A stretch of 64,000 nucleotides of DNA from JAEZHK01 sp040768845 (GTDB taxonomy: Bacteria > Bacillota > Clostridia > Christensenellales > Aristaeellaceae). Below the pieces are notes generated by a model. That model did no database searches. It was given only the letters and a program-made list of their open reading frames with translations, and was not told where the DNA came from. Below, piece by piece: positions 35,283 through 43,858 of the stretch; the first letter of the stretch is position 1; each line of letters opens with the position of its first letter. Where the stretch lies: positions 62,001 through 126,000 of the forward strand of contig JAXGME010000007.1 in NCBI GenBank assembly GCA_040768845.1, written 5' to 3'. A program made the position numbers and the translations under genes.

Positions 35283-35342
35283 CACAGCCGGACAGGAAAA
35301 GATCCAGCCATAGCGCGGAAATTAGGCTTCGCGGACTGCTAG
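35283..35342 (+). repeat. Degenerate copy of the MITE-like repeat
   Basis: Sixty bases match 60812-60871 at 54 positions without gaps, including the terminal CTAG. The sequence to its left (about 35230-35282) contains scrambled pieces of the same element, so this copy looks old. Its outer end covers the stop codon of the ABC ATPase gene. Confidence 0.75.
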
Positions 35343-36133
35343 GACAGCAGCATCCGGTCGCTGGCCAGCTTCTGGCCGCTGGCCTTGCCAAACATGCCCA
35401 GAAGCGCCTCCACCGTAAGGCTCTTTTTCTCCTCGCCCGCTACGTCCACGATGATCCTGCCCTCGTGCATCATCAGAAGGCGGTTGCCGTGCTGGATGGC
35501 GTCCAGCATGTTGTGGGTGACCATGAGGGCCGTCAGCCCCTCCTCCGCGATGAACCGGTCGCTGAGGGCCAGCACCTTGGCGGCGGTCTTGGGGTCGAGG
35601 GCGGCGGTATGCTCGTCCAATAGCAGCAGGCGGGGCGGCTTGAGCGTCGCCATGAGCAGCGTCAGCGCCTGCCGCTGACCGCCGGACAAAAGCCCCACCT
35701 TGGTGGTCATCCGGCTTTCAAGCCCCAGGTCCAGGTGCTTCAGCAGATCCTGGTAGCGCCTGCGCTCGGCGGCGGTCACGCCCCAGCGGAGGGTGCGGTG
35801 CTCGCCGCGTCTAAGCGCCATCGCCAGGTTTTCCTCGATGTTCATGTCCCCCGCGGTGCCCATCATCGGGTCCTGAAACACGCGGCCCAGGTACCGGGCA
35901 CGCCGGAATTCGGAGAGCCGCGTCACGTTGACGCCGTCAATCTCGATCACGCCCTCGTCCACCGGGTACACCCCGGCCACGGCGTTGAGCAGCGTGGACT
36001 TGCCCGCGCCGTTGCCGCCGATCACGCTGACGAAATCCCCCTCGGAAAGCGTCAGGTCAACCCCGTCCAGCGCCAGCTTTTCGTTGACGGTGCCGATGTT
36101 GAAGCTCTTTCGGATGCCTTTCAGCGTGAGCAT
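35339..36133 (-). CDS. ABC transporter ATP-binding protein (TrpXYZ type)
   Basis: A 264-residue ATPase. Walker A is GGNGAGKSTLL, the signature LLSGGQRQAL and Walker B RLLLLDEHTAAL; the H-loop follows in VTHNM. It energises uptake with the permease and binding protein upstream, a set found in Clostridia as TrpXYZ-like amino acid importers. The TAG stop lies within the CTAG end of a MITE-like repeat. Confidence 0.9.
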   Translation of the reverse strand: MLTLKGIRKSFNIGTVNEKLALDGVDLTLSEGDFVSVIGGNGAGKSTLLNAVAGVYPVDEGVIEIDGVNVTRLSEFRRARYLGRVFQDPMMGTAGDMNIEENLAMALRRGEHRTLRWGVTAAERRRYQDLLKHLDLGLESRMTTKVGLLSGGQRQALTLLMATLKPPRLLLLDEHTAALDPKTAAKVLALSDRFIAEEGLTALMVTHNMLDAIQHGNRLLMMHEGRIIVDVAGEEKKSLTVEALLGMFGKASGQKLASDRMLLS

Positions 36134-37027
36134 TTACTTCGCCCCCTTCATGGACCGCCGGAGGGTGTTCAGGTATCCCTGGAACATCGGCAGCGAAAGC
36201 GCCAGCGCCACGGTGAGGGCGGTAAAGAGCTTGAGATCGTTGGTGGGCATGCCCATTTTCAGCACCATCGCGATGATGACCCGATAGGTAACCGCGCCCA
36301 GGATCAGCGAGATGAGGCGGCTGAAGAAGTTGCGCCGGCCAAAGAGCACCTCGCCGATGATCAGCGACGCCAGGCCGATCACGATGGAGCCGGTGCCCAT
36401 CTGCACGTCGGCAAAATTCTGGCTCTGGGCGATCATCGCGCCGCTGAGGGCCACGAGGCCGTTGGAGAGCACCAGCCCCAGGATCGTCATGGTATCGGTG
36501 TTGACCCCTTGGGCGCGCACCATGCTGGGATTGTTGCCGGTGGCGCGGATGGCGTTGCCCAGCTCCGTGCCAAAAAACCAGTACAGGATCAGGATGATCA
36601 GCAGCACGACCCCCAGGCCCAGCAGCGCCACGGCCACGTTCTTTTCCAGCCCCAGCGACTCCAGCGGGGTGTACAGCGTGCCCATCCGCAAAAGCGAGAC
36701 GTTGGCCTTGCCCAGCACCCGAAGGTTCACCGAGTACAGCGCGATCATGGTCAGGATGCCCGCCAGCAGCGCCGGAATGCGCAGCTTGGTGTGCAGAAGG
36801 CCCGTGGCCAGCCCCGCCGCAAACCCCGCCGCCAGCGCGCACAGGGTGGCCAGCGCGGGGTTGGCGCCCCCCGCGATCATCGACGCGCTGACGGAGGCGC
36901 CCAGCGTGATGCTGCCCTCCACCGTCAGGTCCGCGATGTCCAGAATGCGGTAGGTGATGTACACGCCGATGGTCATCACGGCCCAGAGAAGCCCCAGCGC
37001 CGCCGCGCCCAACAGGATCTGCTGCAT
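36134..37027 (-). CDS. ABC transporter permease (TrpXYZ type)
   Basis: A 297-residue polytopic permease with about eight membrane segments, of the branched-chain-amino-acid/ribose permease superfamily (ITYRILDIADLTVEGSI, FGTELGNAIRATGNNPSMVR). The ATG is at 37027; the frame is open upstream but has no ribosome-binding site there. It abuts the ATPase gene. Confidence 0.92.
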   Translation of the reverse strand: MQQILLGAAALGLLWAVMTIGVYITYRILDIADLTVEGSITLGASVSASMIAGGANPALATLCALAAGFAAGLATGLLHTKLRIPALLAGILTMIALYSVNLRVLGKANVSLLRMGTLYTPLESLGLEKNVAVALLGLGVVLLIILILYWFFGTELGNAIRATGNNPSMVRAQGVNTDTMTILGLVLSNGLVALSGAMIAQSQNFADVQMGTGSIVIGLASLIIGEVLFGRRNFFSRLISLILGAVTYRVIIAMVLKMGMPTNDLKLFTALTVALALSLPMFQGYLNTLRRSMKGAK

Positions 37028-37088
37028 GAAATACCGTTCTCCCTTGGCGCGGGCCGCGCTATGCGCGGCCCGCGCTTGAATGCGTCCG

Positions 37089-38051
37089 TCAGGCCATGGG
37101 CTCCGCGAAGGGGGCGTAGGCCTCGGGGATGGTGTAGCCGATCGCCTCGGCGTAGGTGGAGTTGAAGGTGTAGTCCATCTTGCTGGCGGTCTCAATGGGC
37201 ATGGCGGAGACGTCCTCGCCGCCCAGCACGCGCACCGCCATCAGGCCGGTCTGGTAGCCCAGGTCGTAGTAGTTGATGCCCAGCGTCGCCAGCGCGCCGC
37301 TTTTCACCATGCCGGCCTCGCCGCCGATGATGGGCTTTTTCGCGGTGGTGCCCACCTCGTAGACGACGGGCATGGAGGAGGCAAACACGTTGTCCGTGGG
37401 GATGTAGATGGCGTCACAGCTGCCCACGATGGACTGGGTGGCCTGCTGCACGTCGTTGGAATTGGTGACGGTGGCCTCCACGTAGGCCATGCCCAGCGCC
37501 TCGATGGCCTCCTTGGCCATGCCGGCCTGCAGCACGGAGTTGTCCTCGCTGGAGGTATACAATACGCCCACGGTCTTGGCGTCGGGGAACAGCTCCTGGA
37601 TCAGCTTGATCTGGTCGGCCACCGGGTTCATGTCGGTGGTGCCGGATACGTTGGTGCCGGGCTTTTCATTGCTGTCGATCAGCCGCGCGACCACGTAGTC
37701 GGTGATGGCGGTGCCCAGAATGGGAATCTCGGTGGTCTTTCCGGCGATGGACTGGGCCGCCGGGGTGGCGATGGCCAGCACCAGGTCCACGTTGTTGGCG
37801 ACGAAGCGGTCGGAAATCGTGGCCAGGTTGGAGGCGTCGGCCTGGGCGTTCTGGATGTCCAGCGCGATGTTCTGGCCGTCCACAAAGCCGTTGTCGGCAA
37901 GCGCCTGAATAAAGCCCTCGCGGGCGGAGTCCAGCGCGACGTGCTGCACGTACTGAATCACGCCGATGGTCTTGACCTCACCCTCCGCCGACGCGAACGC
38001 CGGCAGGCAGCCCAGCGCCAGGGTCAGAATAACCGCAAACAGTTTCTTCAT
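37089..38051 (-). CDS. ABC transporter substrate-binding protein (TrpX type)
   Basis: A 320-residue type 1 periplasmic-binding-fold protein of the COG2984 family (KTIGVIQYVQHVALDSAREG, TNVSGTTDMNPV). The signal sequence MKKLFAVILTLALGC could end as a lipoprotein (Cys15), though the lipobox is imperfect, or be cleaved after AFASA. Family members bind tryptophan or other amino acids; the ligand is not proven. It is the first gene of the operon and is preceded by a 285-nt leader. Confidence 0.9.
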   Translation of the reverse strand: MKKLFAVILTLALGCLPAFASAEGEVKTIGVIQYVQHVALDSAREGFIQALADNGFVDGQNIALDIQNAQADASNLATISDRFVANNVDLVLAIATPAAQSIAGKTTEIPILGTAITDYVVARLIDSNEKPGTNVSGTTDMNPVADQIKLIQELFPDAKTVGVLYTSSEDNSVLQAGMAKEAIEALGMAYVEATVTNSNDVQQATQSIVGSCDAIYIPTDNVFASSMPVVYEVGTTAKKPIIGGEAGMVKSGALATLGINYYDLGYQTGLMAVRVLGGEDVSAMPIETASKMDYTFNSTYAEAIGYTIPEAYAPFAEPMA

Positions 38052-38100
38052 TTGGTAAAACCCCCCTATTAGATGAATGCTCGCGCGGCGCGCCGCGCGA

Positions 38101-38134
38101 AAAGAAAAGCCGCCCTCATCCTCTGAGGGCGGCC
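38101..38134 (-). terminator. Attenuator-like terminator before the ABC operon
   Basis: A perfect 9-bp stem (38134-38126 with 38118-38110, GCCGCCCTC/GAGGGCGGC) with a 7-nt loop and TTTTCTTTT on the minus strand. It lies between promoter and first gene, so read-through must be controlled. A second 18-bp GC palindrome (38082-38099) follows before the start codon. Confidence 0.85.
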
Positions 38135-38165
38135 ATATACCGCGGGGAAGCACAAAAAAGCAGCT

Positions 38166-38267
38166 TCAACAAGCGGCCTTGCCCTCGAAGGAATGGTGGA
38201 GGAACCTACCGTTCCTACCGTCCAACCAACCTACAAAGTAGAATCCATCCCCATGAGCCGAGCGCAT
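38166..38267 (-). CDS. Possible aromatic leader peptide of the ABC operon
   Basis: A 33-residue frame from ATG 38267 to TGA 38166 has the cluster GFYFVGWL at residues 8-15 plus Phe22 and Phe27. Codons 28-29 (GAG GGC, 38186-38181) are complementary to GCCCTC in the terminator's 5' arm. A ribosome at the stop would cover them, a ribosome stalled at the aromatic cluster would not. The ribosome-binding site is poor, which weakens the case. Confidence 0.45.
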   Translation of the reverse strand: MRSAHGDGFYFVGWLDGRNGRFLHHSFEGKAAC

Positions 38268-38337
38268 CCGCCCATCGGGCAGCCCATCGGACGGGCGGCC
38301 TTTCCCGACCCCCGCCTGGGAGCGTCTTACGGACAGT

Positions 38338-38366
38338 ATCATAAGCCCGCCCTCTGCGCTTGTCAA
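38338..38366 (-). promoter_or_regulatory. Promoter of the ABC transporter operon
   Basis: A perfect TTGACA -35 (38366-38361), 17-bp spacer and TATGAT -10 (38343-38338). The transcript would begin near 38331, giving a leader of about 280 nt. The 520-bp interval 38052-38571 thus holds two divergent promoters and one regulated leader. Confidence 0.88.
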
Positions 38367-38437
38367 GCGCTTTACACAATCTGCAATAAGGCGCGCTGCA
38401 AAAACCGCCTTCTGCCGATGAACTTGTAAAGAAACTC

Positions 38438-38466
38438 TTTTCAACCGGGCGCGTTTCTGCTATGAT
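38438..38466 (+). promoter_or_regulatory. Probable promoter of the EF-G-like gene
   Basis: TTTTCA (38438-38443), 17 bp, TATGAT (38461-38466), the same -35 variant as at the ftsA-like gene. A second TATAAG follows immediately. Confidence 0.5.
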
Positions 38467-38571
38467 ATAAGATAGCTGTTTGCGCGTATCAAGATTTGAA
38501 TGACCGAGCGCGGCTGGGTCATTTCTGCATGCCGACGCGCGGTCACTATTTGAGCTAGGGGGAATTACCGG

Positions 38572-40650
38572 ATGAAGGACTACAAGGCCGAGAACATTCG
38601 CAACATTGCGGTCGTCGGGCACGGCAGCGAAGGCAAGACCACGCTGGTCGAGGCCATGCTGTTCTCCGCGGGCGCCATCGACCGTCAAGGGCGCGTGGAA
38701 GACGGCTCAACCACCACCGACTATGATCCCGAAGAGGTCCGCCGCGGCATTTCCATCAGCGCCGCAGTCGCGCCGCTTGAGTGGAAGGACAAAAAGCTCA
38801 ACCTGATCGACATCCCCGGCTATTTTGACTTCGCCGGCGAGCTGGTGGGCCCCCTGAGCGTGTGCGAAGGCGCCATCATCACCGTGGGCGCGGTTTCCGG
38901 CCTCAACGTGGGCGCCGAAAAAGCCTGGGCCGCCTGCGACAGGGCCCACACTTCCCGCATGATCGTCATCAACCAGATGGACCGCGAAAACGCCAACTTC
39001 ACCAAGGCGCTCTCCTCCATCACGGAGAAATACGGCAGCCACATCGCGCCCATTGAGGTGCCCATCGTGGAAAAGGGCCAGTTTACCGGCGTCGTGTGCG
39101 TGCTGGAGAACAAGGCTTACACAGGCGAGGGCAAGACCCTGAAAGAGATCCCGATTCCCGATTCCGTCGCCGACGAGGTCGCCGCCGCCCGCGAGGCCAT
39201 CATGGAGGCCGCCGCCGGCGCCGACGAGGAACTGATGGAGCGCTTCTTTGAGAACATGGAGCTGTCCCCGGAGGACACGATGCTGGGCCTTCGCAAGGGC
39301 ATTCTCGAGGGCACCGTGGTGCCGGTGGTCTGCTGCTCCGGCCTGACCCGCGCGGGCATCGCAAAGCTCCTGGACAACCTCATCGATCTCATGCCCTCCC
39401 CCGCCGGCCGCACGCTGACGGGCATCAGCCCCAAGACCGGCGAAGCCGAGGAGCGCGTCTGTGCCGAGGATCAGCCCTTCTCCGCCCGCGTGTTCAAAAC
39501 CGTTGCCGACCCCTACGTGGGCAAGCTGTCGCTGGTGAAGATCACCTCGGGCGTGCTGGCGCCGGACACCCAGCTCTACAACGCCAACGCCGAGAAGGCC
39601 GAAAAGGCCGGCGGCATTTACTTCCAGCGGGGCAAAAAGCAGACCCCGGCCACCAAGGTGGTGGCGGGCGACATCTGCGCCATCGCGAAACTGACCACGG
39701 TCAACACCGGCAACACCCTGTGCGACCCGGCGAAGGCCGTCCGGTTCGCGGATCTGGACTTCCCCAAGCCCTGCATCTCCATGGCCGTCTACGCCAAGAA
39801 GGCGGGCGAGGAGGACAAGATCTTCTCCGGCCTCAACCGGCTGATGGAGGAAGACCCCACCATCCGCGTGGAAAAGGACCCGGAGACCACCGAATCGCTG
39901 CTCTCGGGCCTGGGCGAGCTGCACCTGGAGGTCATTTCCAAAAAACTGGCCGCCAAGTTCGGCGCGGAGGCGCTGCTGCAGGACCCCAAGATCCCCTACC
40001 GCGAGACCATCCGCAAGAAGATCGACGTGCAGGGCCGCCACAAAAAGCAGTCCGGCGGCCACGGCCAGTTTGGCGATGTGTGGATCGAGTTCCGCCCCAA
40101 CGACGACGGCTCTCCGGACTTCATCTTTGAGGACGCGGTGGTCGGCGGCGTGGTGCCCAGAAACTTTATCCCCGCGGTGGAAAAGGGCCTGCGCGACAAC
40201 ATCAAAAAGGGCGTGCTGGCGGGCTTCCCGGTGGTGGGCCTGACCGCCAAGCTGCACGACGGCTCCTACCACCCGGTGGACTCCTCCGAAATGGCGTTTA
40301 AGACCGCCGCGCGCATCGCCTTCAAGAAGCTGGTGGACGCCAGCCCCACGCTGCTCGAGCCCATCTACCACGTGGAGGTGCTGGTGCCCGACGAGTACAT
40401 GGGCGACGTCATCGGCGACATGAACAAGCGCCGCGGCCGCATCGCCGGCATGAACCAGGTGGACGGCCAGCAGCAGGTGGTGGCCGAGGTGCCCCAGGCC
40501 GAGATGTTCAAGTACGCCACGGACCTGCGCTCCATGACCCAGGCGCGCGGCTCCTTCACGATGCGCTTTGAGCGCTACGAGGAAGTGCCCGCGAACGACG
40601 CCAAGAAGATTATCGAGAGCGCCAAGAAGGAAGAGGAAGACGAGGAATAA
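38572..40650 (+). CDS. Elongation factor G paralogue (FusA2-like GTPase)
   Basis: A 692-residue translational GTPase with all five EF-G domains. The P-loop is GHGSEGKTTL instead of the AHIDAGKTT of canonical EF-G; G3 reads IDIPGYFDF and G4 is NQMDREN (with Gln-Met in place of the usual Lys). Such divergent EF-G copies accompany a standard fusA elsewhere in the genome of many Clostridia and may act in ribosome recycling or stress. AGGGGGAAT precedes the ATG. The acidic C-terminus (KKEEEDEE) is unusual. Confidence 0.88.
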   Translation: MKDYKAENIRNIAVVGHGSEGKTTLVEAMLFSAGAIDRQGRVEDGSTTTDYDPEEVRRGISISAAVAPLEWKDKKLNLIDIPGYFDFAGELVGPLSVCEGAIITVGAVSGLNVGAEKAWAACDRAHTSRMIVINQMDRENANFTKALSSITEKYGSHIAPIEVPIVEKGQFTGVVCVLENKAYTGEGKTLKEIPIPDSVADEVAAAREAIMEAAAGADEELMERFFENMELSPEDTMLGLRKGILEGTVVPVVCCSGLTRAGIAKLLDNLIDLMPSPAGRTLTGISPKTGEAEERVCAEDQPFSARVFKTVADPYVGKLSLVKITSGVLAPDTQLYNANAEKAEKAGGIYFQRGKKQTPATKVVAGDICAIAKLTTVNTGNTLCDPAKAVRFADLDFPKPCISMAVYAKKAGEEDKIFSGLNRLMEEDPTIRVEKDPETTESLLSGLGELHLEVISKKLAAKFGAEALLQDPKIPYRETIRKKIDVQGRHKKQSGGHGQFGDVWIEFRPNDDGSPDFIFEDAVVGGVVPRNFIPAVEKGLRDNIKKGVLAGFPVVGLTAKLHDGSYHPVDSSEMAFKTAARIAFKKLVDASPTLLEPIYHVEVLVPDEYMGDVIGDMNKRRGRIAGMNQVDGQQQVVAEVPQAEMFKYATDLRSMTQARGSFTMRFERYEEVPANDAKKIIESAKKEEEDEE

Positions 40651-40672
40651 GCTTCCCTTCAAAAACGCGCCA

Positions 40673-40706
40673 GGGCGCCTGCCCGCAGTATTGCGGGCAG
40701 GCGCCC
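40673..40706. terminator. Bidirectional terminator between converging genes
   Basis: A perfect 15-bp stem (40673-40687 with 40692-40706) with a 4-nt loop. On the minus strand it is followed after 6 nt by GTTTTTG, serving the DUF4179 gene; on the plus strand it ends the EF-G gene with a weak T-run. Confidence 0.85.
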
Positions 40707-40719
40707 TTCATCTGGCGAA

Positions 40720-42009
40720 TCACTCCGCGGTCTTCAGCACCAGGTCCTCCTCCGGGCGCTCGCCGCTCAAGGAGTACACCGGCCGCAGGCGGATCTCCTT
40801 TGTGCCCTCCGGTACGCCCTCGTATTCCAGGATAAACTGATACAGCCTCTCGGGTTCCTGCGCCCGGAATATCTCCGGAATTTCTTCCCGCTCATCCATC
40901 CCGCTGAAGCTCTCCGAGGCGGTCTTTGTCCCCGCATACCCCTCGCCATCAATTTCCCCCTCCAGCGGCACACCGTCCGCGATCAGCCGGTAATCCCGGA
41001 TGTAATCGACGCTTTTCAGGTCATCGCCCCGCTCAAAAGTATCTCCGGTAACCCATTCTTCCGGCAGCCGCTGCCATACGGTCGCCTTGACCGTCACCGG
41101 CGATATCGTCGCCTCCGCCTGGATCGCGTAATGGCCGAAATCCGCCGTCCCCTGGGCGACCCAGGATTTTGTCGCGCTTCGCGTCAACGTCACGGGCTCC
41201 AGATCAAACGTTTCGCCCTCCTGATAGCGAAAGTAGATGCCTGCTTCGTCGCAGTAATAATAGATATCGTATGATTTGACGCGCATTGTCAGCCCGATAA
41301 GCACCTGATCCCGCACATTCTCAGGCAGGTTTTCATAGCTGCGGTACCCGATCAGCGCGTTGCCCTCCCACGATTCTTCTCCGATATCCCACACGATGCG
41401 CTGTCCGTCCGCAAGCCAGGCGCCATCGCCGAGGAAATAGCTGTGGACCTTCACGCCGCAGACCCCTTTTTGCGCAAAATCCCGGTCCATCGCCTCTCTC
41501 ATCCCGGGAAAGTTCTCTTCGTCGGTGATCCCACCCGCCGTCATTTTCTCCATTTGCGCCAGTTCTTCCGCGCTTGGCCGCCAAGCGGTGTCCGCGCTGC
41601 GGTCCGGTACGATCAAGCTGTAGGTCACATCCACGCGCTCGCCGTCAAAATACCCCCGCGCGACCTCAAAGCGAAGCTTTTCGCCATTTCCATCTCCAAT
41701 CAAAACATCCCGCTCCGCTGCGATTGTCTCCGACCGCGTTTCCAGTTGGTCCAGCTTATGCTTCGCAACGGGACTGTCGTACCGGTCGGCATACCACCCG
41801 AACCCCCTTGTGATCACCGCCGCCAGCGCGACCCCCGCCAGAATCAGCGCCGCCACCAGCGCGAACACCACCGCCGCGGACATCTTGCGCTGCATGCGCA
41901 CGCTTCTCTTCTTTTCGATGCCCGCCGCTTCCAGCACCCGATGCCTGAGCGCCGGGCGAAATTCCACGCCGGACAGCGAGCGGTCCAGACTCTTCTTCAG
42001 CGCCGTCAT
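40720..42009 (-). CDS. DUF4179-type membrane protein, probable ECF anti-sigma partner
   Basis: A 429-residue bitopic protein: a cytoplasmic segment of about 40 residues, one membrane helix (VVFALVAALILAGVALAAVI) and a large extracytoplasmic region with beta-rich blocks. Genes of this layout (DUF4179/DUF5643) are typically coupled to ECF sigma factors; here the ATG overlaps the sigma stop in ATGA. A role as membrane regulator of that sigma factor is inferred from context. Confidence 0.75.
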   Translation of the reverse strand: MTALKKSLDRSLSGVEFRPALRHRVLEAAGIEKKRSVRMQRKMSAAVVFALVAALILAGVALAAVITRGFGWYADRYDSPVAKHKLDQLETRSETIAAERDVLIGDGNGEKLRFEVARGYFDGERVDVTYSLIVPDRSADTAWRPSAEELAQMEKMTAGGITDEENFPGMREAMDRDFAQKGVCGVKVHSYFLGDGAWLADGQRIVWDIGEESWEGNALIGYRSYENLPENVRDQVLIGLTMRVKSYDIYYYCDEAGIYFRYQEGETFDLEPVTLTRSATKSWVAQGTADFGHYAIQAEATISPVTVKATVWQRLPEEWVTGDTFERGDDLKSVDYIRDYRLIADGVPLEGEIDGEGYAGTKTASESFSGMDEREEIPEIFRAQEPERLYQFILEYEGVPEGTKEIRLRPVYSLSGERPEEDLVLKTAE

Positions 42010-42509
42010 TCCAGCCACCATCCCTTCAGGCGTTCCTTCAGCCTGGCCCGGGCCCGGGCCAGATGCGTCGATACCGTGGCCTGCGGCACCTTGATAAGCG
42101 CCGCGATCTCCCGCACCTTCAACTCCTGATAGTAGTACAGCAAAATCACTTCCCGCTGCTTTGCCGGGAGGCGCATCACCTCCCGAAGTACGTCGCCGTC
42201 CTCCGGCTCCAGCGCGCAGGCGGGCTCGGGAAGCCCGTCCGCGCCGGAGCGCAGGACCGTCAGCCGCCGCCACGGGCTTCTGAGCATGTTCTTGCAGACG
42301 TTGATGGCGATGCGGGTCAGCCACGTCCGCTCGCTGGATTCGCCCCGGAAGGCGCCAAGCCCCTTGTACGCCCGCACAAATGTCTCCTGCACCGCGTCCT
42401 CTGCCAACGCGTAATCCTTTAGATGCAGGCAGCACAGCCGGAGAAGCCCCGCGCCGTGGGCGTCCATCATGCGCCCGATCGCCTCCGCCCGCGTTTCCCC
42501 TTCGTTCAC
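42006..42509 (-). CDS. ECF RNA polymerase sigma factor
   Basis: A 167-residue sigma-70-family protein with region 2 (DYALAEDAVQETFVRAYKGL) and region 4 (LPAKQREVILLYYYQELKVREIAALI, split helix-turn-helix ATVSTHLARARARL). The start is GTG with GGAGGT 6 nt upstream. It directs transcription of an unknown regulon, with the downstream membrane protein as likely regulator. Confidence 0.92.
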   Translation of the reverse strand: MNEGETRAEAIGRMMDAHGAGLLRLCCLHLKDYALAEDAVQETFVRAYKGLGAFRGESSERTWLTRIAINVCKNMLRSPWRRLTVLRSGADGLPEPACALEPEDGDVLREVMRLPAKQREVILLYYYQELKVREIAALIKVPQATVSTHLARARARLKERLKGWWLE

Positions 42510-42570
42510 GCGCGCACCTCCTTTTGCCCATTGGACACGCCGGGCCGCGGTTGGCTTTCGCTTTTGAGGA

Positions 42571-42601
42571 AAATTAAAAAATCCCGCGGCGTGCGCGGGA
42601 T
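42571..42601 (-). terminator. Intrinsic terminator after the serpin gene
   Basis: A perfect 8-bp ATCCCGCG/CGCGGGAT stem with a 5-nt loop followed by TTTTTAATTTTCC on the minus strand. Confidence 0.85.
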
Positions 42602-42617
42602 CCGCCCCGGGAAGGGG

Positions 42618-43715
42618 CTAGGGTTTTTCTATGGCGGCGGCGATGAGCGTCAGACCGGTGCCGCCGTCGGTCAAAAGCAGGATGAAGGGCCGGTCCACGG
42701 TGAAATCGACGGGCGGCTCCCCCATGGGCGCGGCCTTTGCGATCATGCCCACGGACGAGGCCGCCGCCGCGGTGGTGCCCGCCTCGTCGATGTCCAGCCG
42801 TGTCTTTTGCCGCACGGAGCCGATCATCAAATCCTTTTCTCCGTCGATGCCGGAAAAGTCCGCCGCGGCGCCGAAGGCGTCCGCCACGCCCAGCGCCTTC
42901 AGCGCGGCGATGAGGTCCAGGCTGTCGGCGGCGGAGAGCTTCGGCAGCCTCAGCGTGACCTCCGCTTGCGCGTCCCCGTCAAAATCGGGCCCCTGCTCCG
43001 CGAGGGCCTCAAGCCCATCCGCCAGGCTCCCGTCCGGCAGCACAACCGTCAGCCCCAGCGTGGAATCCGCGTAGGCCAGCCTGACCGCCCTGTACCCCGC
43101 GCCTTCCACATAGGGCATATAGGCCGTCTTATGCATAAAATCCGTCCGAATGTCGCCCTCCGGCGCGTGAAACGTCTGCAAAGCGGTATCCCCGGCGGCA
43201 AAGGGGCCGGCCCAGTCGGCTGTAAGCGCCATCGCGCTCACCAGCATCATCTGAAGGTTGGGATCGGGCATCTGGTCCAGCAGCGGATCGATCAGGCCGT
43301 CGGTCTTTTCCTTTACCCAGGCGTTGACTTCGGCGTTCACATCGCCCCCAAGCGCGAAGCGCTCCGCCTGATAGCGCTCCTTCAAAAGCGCGTCGTACGC
43401 GGGCAGCACGGAAAGCCCCGCCTTCACAAAGGCGGCGTTGGCCGTCCGCACACCGGACGCATTAAGCGCCAGCGCCTTGTGCGCGTACTCCGGCAGATCC
43501 GCTTCCGTCAACCCCGCCGCGGCCAGCAGCTGCGCGCGGGTGTCCCCCTTCGCGCCCTCCGCGGCCATCGCCAGCGCCAGATTGAGGCTGACGGGCGACA
43601 CGATGGTCTGCCCCCGCTCCGCGTAGAGCGTCTGCAAAAGCCGGACGTCCTCCGCCCGCGCCGCCGGCGCGGTCAGGGCGGCCAGCGCCAGGGCGGCGGC
43701 CAGCAATCGCTTCAT
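42618..43715 (-). CDS. Secreted serpin (serine protease inhibitor)
   Basis: A 365-residue protein with a cleavable signal peptide (MKRLLAAALALAALTAPAARA) and the complete serpin fold: SPVSLNLALAMAAEGAKGDT near the N-terminus, NAAFVKAGL, and the shutter/breach block DRPFILLLTDGGTG. The reactive-loop hinge DEAGTTAAAASS has the small residues required for inhibitory loop insertion. Counting from the hinge Gly as P15 puts Lys at P1, predicting inhibition of trypsin-like proteases. Bacterial serpins occur in gut bacteria such as bifidobacteria, where they block host or microbial proteases. Confidence 0.9.
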   Translation of the reverse strand: MKRLLAAALALAALTAPAARAEDVRLLQTLYAERGQTIVSPVSLNLALAMAAEGAKGDTRAQLLAAAGLTEADLPEYAHKALALNASGVRTANAAFVKAGLSVLPAYDALLKERYQAERFALGGDVNAEVNAWVKEKTDGLIDPLLDQMPDPNLQMMLVSAMALTADWAGPFAAGDTALQTFHAPEGDIRTDFMHKTAYMPYVEGAGYRAVRLAYADSTLGLTVVLPDGSLADGLEALAEQGPDFDGDAQAEVTLRLPKLSAADSLDLIAALKALGVADAFGAAADFSGIDGEKDLMIGSVRQKTRLDIDEAGTTAAAASSVGMIAKAAPMGEPPVDFTVDRPFILLLTDGGTGLTLIAAAIEKP

Positions 43716-43858
43716 CGCCAAACACTTCCTTCCCCTGCGGTTTCTGTCGTTTGGACGCTCCGCCTTTCACAAAAGTTTCCTGTCACCGCATAGGATGGCC
43801 TGGGAGGAAGGGGGCGCAGACCGCGCTCCCCAAGAAGCTTCCGAAAGGACAATGCGCC

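Noticed and set aside
38052..38340. T-box riboswitch upstream of the ABC operon
   Set aside because: The leader has a terminator, but I cannot find the conserved GGUGGNACCGCG box or a plausible Stem I; a GGTGGAGGAACC string is on the wrong strand.
40720..42531. A single 603-residue protein spanning the DUF4179 gene and the sigma gene
   Set aside because: The N-terminal part is only the sigma gene in a wrong frame; the ATGA overlap at 42006-42009 gives a clean two-gene reading.
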